Assembly (NCBI RefSeq): GCF_001005315.1
Contig: NZ_LBMG01000002.1
Coordinates: 151,426-215,425 of the forward strand
Reading direction: 5' to 3'
Length of the DNA stretch: 64,000 bases
Source of the DNA: Kordia jejudonensis
Lineage (GTDB): Bacteria > Bacteroidota > Bacteroidia > Flavobacteriales > Flavobacteriaceae
Below, piece after piece: positions 58,414 to 64,000 of the stretch. The notes under the pieces were generated by a model. That model did no database searches and had not been told where the DNA came from. It worked only from the letters and a program-made list of their open reading frames with translations. The position numbers and the translations under genes are program-made. Numbering within the stretch: the first letter of the stretch is position 1; every line of letters starts with the position of its first letter.

Positions 58414-59343
58414 CTACTTATAAATTGAAACTTCCTCTACTCCATTTGAAGATTTGCAAGCTCTGTACATACCTTCTGTATTGAAAGGCATTGCAATGTT
58501 TCCTTTGGCATCAACGGCAATCAATCCGCCATCGCCACCAAGTTTTAAGATGCGTTCGTTGATAACTGTATCAGCCGCTTTTTCAAGTGAATATTCTTTG
58601 TATTCCATCAAACTTGAAACATCATACGCCACAACGCCACGAATAAAGTATTCGCCACTTCCCGTACATGAAACGGCACAGGTTTCGTTGTTTGCGTAGT
58701 TTCCTGCACCAATCATAGGCGAATCGCCGACACGACCAAAACGTTTGTTGGTCATTCCACCTGTAGATGTTGCCGCCGCAATGTTTCCATCTTGATCACA
58801 TGCAACAGCGCCGACCGTTCCAAATTTTGAATCCTTCTTTAGCGAATGATCTAGTTGAAAAGAATCGGTTCCTTTAATTTCTTGCCATTGATTGTATCGT
58901 AATTCATCGTAAAAATACGATGGATCTTCCAATTCATACTTGTGCATTTTGGCAAAGTACATTGCGCCTTCTCCAGCCATAAACACATGTTCACTTTTGT
59001 CCATAACGTCACGTGCTAATGACACAGGATTTTTTATGCCTGTAATTAGTGAAACTGCGCCTGCATTTAAGGTTTTTCCTTCCATAATAGCTGCGTCCAT
59101 TTCATGTGTTCCTTCCGCAGTAAATACACTTCCTTTTCCAGCATTGAACAAATGTGAATCTTCTAACAACTTTACGGCTTCTTCAACAGCTTCTACCGAA
59201 GATTTTCCTGCTTCAAGCAATGCATAACCTGCATCCAAGGCTTTTTGCAACGCAGCTTTATATTCCGCTTCCAATTGCGGCGTCATCATTCCTTTGACTA
59301 AAGTTCCTGCGCCACCGTGAATGGCAATTGAGATCGTTTGCAT
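58414..59343 (-). CDS. iaaA: Isoaspartyl peptidase / plant-type L-asparaginase
   Basis: 309 residues from the ATG at 59341-59343. The longer frame to 59397 is rejected because a good promoter lies inside it. Ntn hydrolase that self-cleaves before the nucleophile Thr in KFGTVGAVACD; the substrate loop GGMTNKRFGRVGDSPMIGAG is present. It hydrolyses beta-aspartyl dipeptides, here probably the beta-Asp-Arg released by CphB, completing cyanophycin recycling. The start begins MQTISIAIHGGAGTL, the family consensus. Confidence 0.94.
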   Translation of the reverse strand: MQTISIAIHGGAGTLVKGMMTPQLEAEYKAALQKALDAGYALLEAGKSSVEAVEEAVKLLEDSHLFNAGKGSVFTAEGTHEMDAAIMEGKTLNAGAVSLITGIKNPVSLARDVMDKSEHVFMAGEGAMYFAKMHKYELEDPSYFYDELRYNQWQEIKGTDSFQLDHSLKKDSKFGTVGAVACDQDGNIAAATSTGGMTNKRFGRVGDSPMIGAGNYANNETCAVSCTGSGEYFIRGVVAYDVSSLMEYKEYSLEKAADTVINERILKLGGDGGLIAVDAKGNIAMPFNTEGMYRACKSSNGVEEVSIYK

Positions 59344-59364
59344 TTCGCTTTTTATTTGATGCTG

Positions 59365-59397
59365 CAAAATTACAAATTTGTTAGCATTAAAATTCAA
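59365..59397 (-). promoter_or_regulatory. Promoter of iaaA (TTG, N22, TAATTTTG)
   Basis: On the minus strand TTG (59395-59397) and TAATTTTG (59365-59372) are 22 bp apart, fitting the Bacteroidota -33/-7 pattern. It would start transcription about 15 nt before the ATG at 59343, supporting that start. Confidence 0.55.
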
Positions 59398-59477
59398 GAA
59401 GCTGTATCAAAATATTTAGTGCACTTTTATTATTCAGTTAGAATCAGATATAAAATAGACTAAGAAAATCTTTTCTT

Positions 59478-59762
59478 TTAGTTTAGAGTATCAGCATTTC
59501 CACATTCAAGTTCAGAATACATACAAACAAAATTAGAGTTTGGAGAACATGTCGCATTTTGATCTGTTACTTCACACACAGTATCAAGAGAATGAAAGCA
59601 TCCAGCAAATTCTGTAAAATTTATACAATGCACTTCATATGTAAAATCACTTGCGCATGTTAGATTCACCGTATTTGGACCTTGCCCAGTTATAGCAGGA
59701 AATACTAAACTAGAAATAGATTTTTTGTTCAGACGTAATGAGTTAAGATTTCTTTTTTTCAT
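59478..59762 (-). CDS. Peptide C: class I lanthipeptide-type leader, seven-Cys core
   Basis: 94 residues. Leader MKKRNLNSLRLNKKSISSL fits LxLxKxxIS. The core has Cys36, 46, 55, 63, 72, 80 and 87, at spacings of 10, 9, 8, 9, 8 and 7, with many Thr/Ser. It sits between iaaA and a decayed copy of the iaaA start. No modification or export gene is adjacent. Recognised by leader pattern only; the cysteines could form disulfides or thioethers. Confidence 0.68.
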   Translation of the reverse strand: MKKRNLNSLRLNKKSISSLVFPAITGQGPNTVNLTCASDFTYEVHCINFTEFAGCFHSLDTVCEVTDQNATCSPNSNFVCMYSELECGNADTLN

Positions 59763-59902
59763 GATTTAAAATTTTATGATTTATTAATTATAAAACAACT
59801 TAAATATAGAAAATTCCGACATAAAAAAGAAATAATAATGTACTAATAAAACTGTTAAATGAATTCATGTTCACTTAACAATTTCATAAATTGAAGAAAA
59901 TT

Positions 59903-59986
59903 TTAGTCTATTTTATCAGGCTGCGTTCTGTCAATATCAGCAACTTCTTGTGCGCCACCGTAAATGGCAATTGAAATCGTTTGCTT
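59903..59986 (-). pseudogene. Remnant of the 5' end of an iaaA duplicate
   Basis: Minus-strand codons read KQTISIAIYGGAQEVAD..., matching iaaA's MQTISIAIHGGAGTL with the ATG changed to AAG and the conserved HGG to YGG, before an in-frame TAA at 59903. The upstream sequence also resembles the iaaA promoter region (TAATTTCG in place of TAATTTTG). A short, non-functional duplicate. Confidence 0.75.
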
Positions 59987-60058
59987 TTTTCTTTAATTTG
60001 ATGAGCGAAATTAAAATTGTAATCCAATTTACTTGAAAATATTGAAAATGTATTTTAA

Positions 60059-60097
60059 AAAAAAAGCGCTTTCGTTCATATAACAAAAGCGCTTTTT
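60059..60097 (-). terminator. Terminator of the CsbD-like gene
   Basis: AAAAAGCGCTTT (60061-60072) paired with AAAGCGCTTTTT (60086-60097), preceded by an A tract that gives T on the minus strand; 16 bp after the CsbD stop. Confidence 0.88.
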
Positions 60098-60112
60098 CAA
60101 AGAAATTTACAA

Positions 60113-60301
60113 CTATGACCAGCTGTCTATTTCTTTTTTAACTTCTTCTTTAGTTTTTCCATACTTTTCCTGCATTTTTCCTGCAAGTTTATCTAAACTT
60201 CCTTCTGCTTCGGTATACTCATCGTCTGTGATTTTTCCATATTTCTTTTTAAAATCACCTTTTATTTGATTCCACTTTCCTTCAAATTGATCTTTGTTCA
60301 T
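60113..60301 (-). CDS. CsbD-family stress protein
   Basis: 62 residues. Small, charged, all-helical protein with the family pattern: MNKDQFEGKWNQIKGDFKKKYGKITDDEYTEAEGSLDKLAGKMQEKYGKTKEEV. CsbD-like proteins are general-stress induced; their molecular role is unknown. It has its own terminator; no operon partner. Confidence 0.92.
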   Translation of the reverse strand: MNKDQFEGKWNQIKGDFKKKYGKITDDEYTEAEGSLDKLAGKMQEKYGKTKEEVKKEIDSWS

Positions 60302-60638
60302 AATAGCTATTTTTTGGTTGTTATTTATTTTATTCCAAGTTAAGGATAAAACGGTATCTTAAAAAATGTGACTGTTAAGATTTGGCATAGTTTAACGATT
60401 ATAGATGTCTTTTAACATTTTCATAAGATTTACTTTATAAAATAAAAGCAAACGGATAATATACTAAAGTTAAATACTAGACTTTTATTGTAAACTCAAC
60501 CTATAACTTGTATTATATGAATGGAAGTTTAAGTATTAATTATATGTGCAAAATAGCAACTCCACACGAATAACTTCTTTTTTATTCGAGAATCTTAGTA
60601 ATATTCTTAAATTTGAATTTCCATCAAATTTTCGATTC
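60302..60638. other. Intergenic region between csbD-like and polA
   Basis: A TAAATTTG -7 element at 60608-60615 lies 23 bp before the polA ATG. Otherwise AT-rich; I see no gene or repeat. Confidence 0.5.
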
Positions 60639-63473
60639 ATGGCAGACCAAAAACGACTTTTTTTACTCGATGCGTACGCGCTTATTTTTAGAGGATATTA
60701 TGCTTTTATTAAAAACCCTCGAATTAACTCAAAAGGATTTGACACCTCAGCAATTATGGGGTTTACAAACTCTTTATTGGATGTAATCAAACGGGAACGA
60801 CCAGATCATTTGGCGGTTTGTTTTGATAGAGGTGGAAGTGTTGATCGTGTGGAAGCTTTTCCCGAATATAAAGCCAACAGACAAGAAACACCAGAACCTA
60901 TTACATTGGCAATTCCATATATTGAAAATATTTTGAAAGCCATGAAAATTCCAGTAATTGTAAAAGAAGGCTACGAAGCGGACGATATTATCGGAACACT
61001 TTCTAAAAAGGCAGAAAAAGAAGGATATAAAACGTTTATGGTAACGCCTGATAAGGATTTTGCACAATTGGTTTCAGAGAATATATTTATGTATCGTCCT
61101 AAGTTTGGTGGCGGATACGAAACTTGGGGAATTCCTGAAGTACAAGAGAAATTTGGTGTAGAACGTCCTGAACAAGTGATTGACTTTTTAGGAATGATGG
61201 GCGATTCTGTAGATAATATTCCAGGTTTACCAGGCGTTGGCGAAAAGACTGCAAAAAAGTTTTTAGCTGCGTACGGAACAATGGAAGGTTTGCTTGCCAA
61301 TACACATGAGCTGAAAGGAAAAATGAAGGAAAAAGTAGAAGCTAATGGCGAATTAGGCTTACTTTCCAAGCAATTAGCAACAATTATGCTGGATGTTCCT
61401 GTAGAGTTTCATGAAGAGGATTTTGAGATGTGCAATCCTGATTTGGAAGCTGTTACAGAAATTTTCAACGAATTGGAATTCCGTAGATTACTTGACAATT
61501 TGATCAAGACATTTAAAACGCCAGAGGAAAATTCAGCGGAAGCGAATCCAAAAACCACCACGTCAAACACTACAAAAACAGCAGCTCCAAGCGGACAATT
61601 TGATTTGTTTGCAGCTCCTGGAGGCGGAAATGTTTCGGAAGAAGTTAGTATTTCTGGATACCAAACCATACAAACTACCGATCATTTTTATCAATTGGCA
61701 AATACGTCGTTGTCTCGAAAAATGTTACTTCAAAAACTATTGAAACAACAAAGTGTGTGTTTTGATACCGAAACTACAGGTTTGAAAGCGCTGGAAGTAG
61801 AATTGGTTGGAGTTGCCTTTTCATGGGAGAAAGGAAAAGGATATTATGTAGCTTTCCCAGAAGATCAGGCGGAAACAAAAGAAATTTTAGAAGAATTCCG
61901 TCCGTTTTTCGAAAGTACTACGATTGAAAAAGTTGGACAGAATTTAAAATATGATATCAAAGTATTATCAAATTACGATATGCCCGTCAAAGGACCATTA
62001 TTTGATACGATGATTGCGCATTATTTAATCAATCCAGATATGCGTCATAATATGGACGTATTATCGGAAACGTATTTAAATTATCAACCAGTTTCTATTG
62101 TAGAATTGATTGGAAAGAAAGGGAAAAATCAATTGTCTATGCGAGAAGTGCCGCTGGAGCAACAAACGGAATATGCGGTTGAAGATGCAGATATTACATA
62201 TCAATTAAAAGAGCATTTTATCAAAGAATTGGAAAGTAGTCATTTGACCAAATTATTCACAGATGTAGAAGTGCCGCTAGTAAGTGTACTTTCAGCAATG
62301 GAAATTGAAGGAATTAATCTTGATCCTGACTTTTTAGCTGATTTATCGAAAGATTTAACAACTGATGTTGATCGTTTAGAGAAGAATATTTTTGAACAAG
62401 CAGGCGAAGAATTCAACTTAGCTTCTCCAAAACAATTAGGTCCAATTCTGTTTGATAAATTAAAGTTGGTAGACAAACCTAAGAAGACAAAAACGGGTCA
62501 ATATTCTACGGCAGAAGATGTATTATCATACTTAGCAAAAGATCATCAAATTGTGGCCGATATTTTGGAATGGCGACAGTATCGAAAACTACAAAGTACG
62601 TATGTTGACGCGTTGCCAAATGAAATTAACCCGAAAACGAATCGTATTCATACTGTATATGCACAAGCAGTTGCCGCTACTGGCCGATTGAGTTCTAACA
62701 ATCCAAATTTACAGAATATTCCAATTCGTACCGAACGTGGACGTCAAGTTCGGAAGGCATTTATTCCGAGAGATGAAAATTATGTGTTGCTTGCCGCAGA
62801 TTATTCGCAGATAGAACTTAGAATTATTGCCGCTTTGAGCGAAGAAGACACCATGATTAAAGCCTTTAAAGATGGAGCAGATATTCACGCTTCTACAGCT
62901 TCTCGTGTATTTAATGTTGCATTGGAAGAGGTAACACGCGAACAACGTAGCAATGCAAAAACTGTGAACTTCGGAATTATTTATGGAGTTTCTGCATTTG
63001 GGTTAAGCAATCAAACATCCTTAACACGAAGCGAATCCAAAGAGCTGATTGATACGTATTATGAAACGTATCCAAAGTTAAAAGCATACATGTCAGATCA
63101 AGTAGCATTTGCACGTGAAAACGGTTATGTGGAAACGGTTTTGGGTCGTCGTCGTTATTTAAAAGATATCAATTCACGAAATGCTATTGTGCGTGGTGCG
63201 GCAGAACGAAATGCTGTAAATGCGCCAATTCAAGGAAGCGCGGCAGATATTATAAAACTCGCCATGATTAACATTTACAATCGTTTTGAACAAGAAGGTT
63301 TTAAATCGAAAATGTTATTACAAGTACATGATGAATTGGTTTTTGATGCTCATAAAGATGAATTGGATATTATTCAACCAATTATTAAGGAAGAAATGGA
63401 AAACGCTTTTAAAATGAATGTTCCGTTAGATGTTGAAATCGGATTGGGTCAAAACTGGCTAGAAGCACATTAG
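60639..63473 (+). CDS. polA: DNA polymerase I
   Basis: 944 residues from the ATG at 60639, preferred over a GTG frame start at 60546 because the TAAATTTG promoter element (60608-60615) lies between them and the family start (RLFLLDAYALIFRGYYAF) follows directly. A 5'-3' exonuclease domain (about 1-290, VTPDKDFAQL, GVGEKTAKKFL), an active-looking 3'-5' exonuclease (about 370-560, FDTETTG, NLKYDIKVL, YAVEDADITYQL) and a polymerase domain (DYSQIELRIIAALS; RSNAKTVNFGIIYGVS; QVHDELVFD). Complete Pol I for repair and Okazaki fragment processing. Confidence 0.98.
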   Translation: MADQKRLFLLDAYALIFRGYYAFIKNPRINSKGFDTSAIMGFTNSLLDVIKRERPDHLAVCFDRGGSVDRVEAFPEYKANRQETPEPITLAIPYIENILKAMKIPVIVKEGYEADDIIGTLSKKAEKEGYKTFMVTPDKDFAQLVSENIFMYRPKFGGGYETWGIPEVQEKFGVERPEQVIDFLGMMGDSVDNIPGLPGVGEKTAKKFLAAYGTMEGLLANTHELKGKMKEKVEANGELGLLSKQLATIMLDVPVEFHEEDFEMCNPDLEAVTEIFNELEFRRLLDNLIKTFKTPEENSAEANPKTTTSNTTKTAAPSGQFDLFAAPGGGNVSEEVSISGYQTIQTTDHFYQLANTSLSRKMLLQKLLKQQSVCFDTETTGLKALEVELVGVAFSWEKGKGYYVAFPEDQAETKEILEEFRPFFESTTIEKVGQNLKYDIKVLSNYDMPVKGPLFDTMIAHYLINPDMRHNMDVLSETYLNYQPVSIVELIGKKGKNQLSMREVPLEQQTEYAVEDADITYQLKEHFIKELESSHLTKLFTDVEVPLVSVLSAMEIEGINLDPDFLADLSKDLTTDVDRLEKNIFEQAGEEFNLASPKQLGPILFDKLKLVDKPKKTKTGQYSTAEDVLSYLAKDHQIVADILEWRQYRKLQSTYVDALPNEINPKTNRIHTVYAQAVAATGRLSSNNPNLQNIPIRTERGRQVRKAFIPRDENYVLLAADYSQIELRIIAALSEEDTMIKAFKDGADIHASTASRVFNVALEEVTREQRSNAKTVNFGIIYGVSAFGLSNQTSLTRSESKELIDTYYETYPKLKAYMSDQVAFARENGYVETVLGRRRYLKDINSRNAIVRGAAERNAVNAPIQGSAADIIKLAMINIYNRFEQEGFKSKMLLQVHDELVFDAHKDELDIIQPIIKEEMENAFKMNVPLDVEIGLGQNWLEAH

Positions 63474-63479
63474 TCGCAG

Positions 63480-63535
63480 ACGTCATTCCGCACGTAATAC
63501 GGAATCTCTGTTTTATTTTGTCATTCTGCAAAAGG
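63480..63535. repeat. Dispersed intergenic repeat sequences
   Basis: Contains CGTCATTCCGCACG...ACGGAATCT and a GTCATTCTGCAAAAGGAAGAA unit, resembling short intergenic repeats common in Flavobacterial genomes. The following 150 bp to the next gene show nothing else clear. Confidence 0.5.
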
Positions 63536-63654
63536 AAGAATTATTATTATACATACACGAAGTTTTATGTTGGTAAATAACCGAAAACGAGCGTTAGGCA
63601 TTTCGTTTCGGACAAGTTCCGATGCTGAATTGTCGTATGGTTTTATGAAAAAGG

Positions 63655-63683
63655 GAAAAAGAAAAGCGAACCGAAGTTCGCTT
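63655..63683 (-). terminator. Terminator of peptide D
   Basis: AAGCGAAC-CGAA-GTTCGCTT (63664-63683); on the minus strand followed by TTCTTTTTCCC. It lies just after the peptide D stop. Confidence 0.82.
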
Positions 63684-63688
63684 AAAAG

Positions 63689-63841
63689 TTAACATCCAAT
63701 AAAGGTGTCATAACAAGGAGTCTCCCATACATACCCATTATCAGGATCATCACAACCACATTCGTGTCCACCTCTTATTGTTAATTGTACTTTTTTATTC
63801 AATAATTGAACTCCTTCGAGTTTTAAAATGTTTTTTAACAT
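63689..63841 (-). CDS. Peptide D: double-glycine leader, four-Cys core
   Basis: 50 residues. Leader MLKNILKLEGVQLLNKKVQL ends in IRGG (Gly24-Gly25), the pattern of Bacteroidota bacteriocin-like GG leaders that C39-peptidase ABC exporters cleave. The 25-residue core has Cys28, 30, 43 and 50 (the last residue) and is acidic (CDDPD). It has a hairpin terminator directly after. No exporter is adjacent in the window. Different leader class from peptides A-C. Confidence 0.72.
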   Translation of the reverse strand: MLKNILKLEGVQLLNKKVQLTIRGGHECGCDDPDNGYVWETPCYDTFIGC

Positions 63842-64000
63842 GATATGAATTTTAAATTAAGAATAAAATATAGCATAACAAATCATAAACTAATTACGGT
63901 TTTACCTTACTTAACACTAAAATAGTAGCTTTCTATTGTCTTGATAAGAAGCAATTATCTACTGCGAAACTGTAAAGGTTAAGTAATTCGTTGACAAAAA

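Noticed and set aside
59344..59397. N-terminal extension of iaaA
   Set aside because: A TTG-N22-TAATTTTG promoter lies inside it and the family consensus starts at MQTISIAIHGG.
60546..60638. N-terminal extension of polA
   Set aside because: Begins at GTG, contains the -7 element, and Pol I homologues start near the ATG at 60639.

Overview
This window is chromosomal DNA from a marine-type Flavobacteriaceae (Bacteroidota); the gene set and the small leader-peptide genes are reminiscent of Kordia, but the genus is an inference. The evidence for the phylum is the low G+C content, TAnnTTTG-type -7 promoter elements, the type IX secretion translocon SprA, the gliding protein RemB, alternative complex III genes (actABCDEF) fused in one cluster with cytochrome c oxidase, a GT117/DUF2723 protein, and class I lanthipeptide-type leader peptides.

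Layout. 1-3.8 kb: the start of heme O synthase (ctaB), a frameshifted secreted metallo-beta-lactamase-fold gene, a small membrane protein and remB. 3.8-4.6 kb: a gene-poor stretch with dispersed repeats and a copy of the tonB leader/terminator block that may give a small RNA. 4.6-21.6 kb, all on the minus strand: two tandem TonB-like genes, vanZ-like, gcvH, the giant sprA, ruvA, malic enzyme, a hypothetical gene, queG, a cytochrome P450 and ruvB. 21.7-33.1 kb: actA-actB-actC-actD-actE-actF-ctaC-ctaD, a complete menaquinol-to-oxygen electron transfer chain (ACIII plus aa3-type oxidase). 33.3-38.4 kb: a SPOR-domain gene and the rimP-nusA-infB translation/transcription operon. 38.6-39.4 kb: a universal stress protein.

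39.4-48.1 kb is the accessory block: a proline-linker lipoprotein, a Cys-rich leader peptide gene (peptide A), a TPR/transmembrane/AraC regulator, a second leader peptide gene (peptide B), a MITE-like element, and a tolC-hlyD-ABC exporter operon whose ATPase has a degenerate nucleotide-binding domain. Two identical 30-nt terminators bracket the peptide-regulator part. No lanthipeptide dehydratase, cyclase or C39 peptidase is seen in the window, so this is a candidate, not a demonstrated, peptide production/export system.

48.6-54.5 kb: tRNA-Gln, the GT117 membrane glycosyltransferase, a polysaccharide deacetylase with a terminator-like hairpin inside its coding start, a thioredoxin-fold protein without the CxxC motif, and a membrane metallophosphoesterase. 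54.6-59.4 kb: cyanophycin synthetase (cphA), cyanophycinase (cphB) and isoaspartyl peptidase (iaaA), a complete store-and-recycle pathway for a nitrogen reserve polymer. 59.4-64 kb: a third leader peptide gene with seven almost evenly spaced cysteines, a decayed duplicate of the iaaA start, a CsbD-like gene, polA, and a fourth, double-glycine leader peptide gene.
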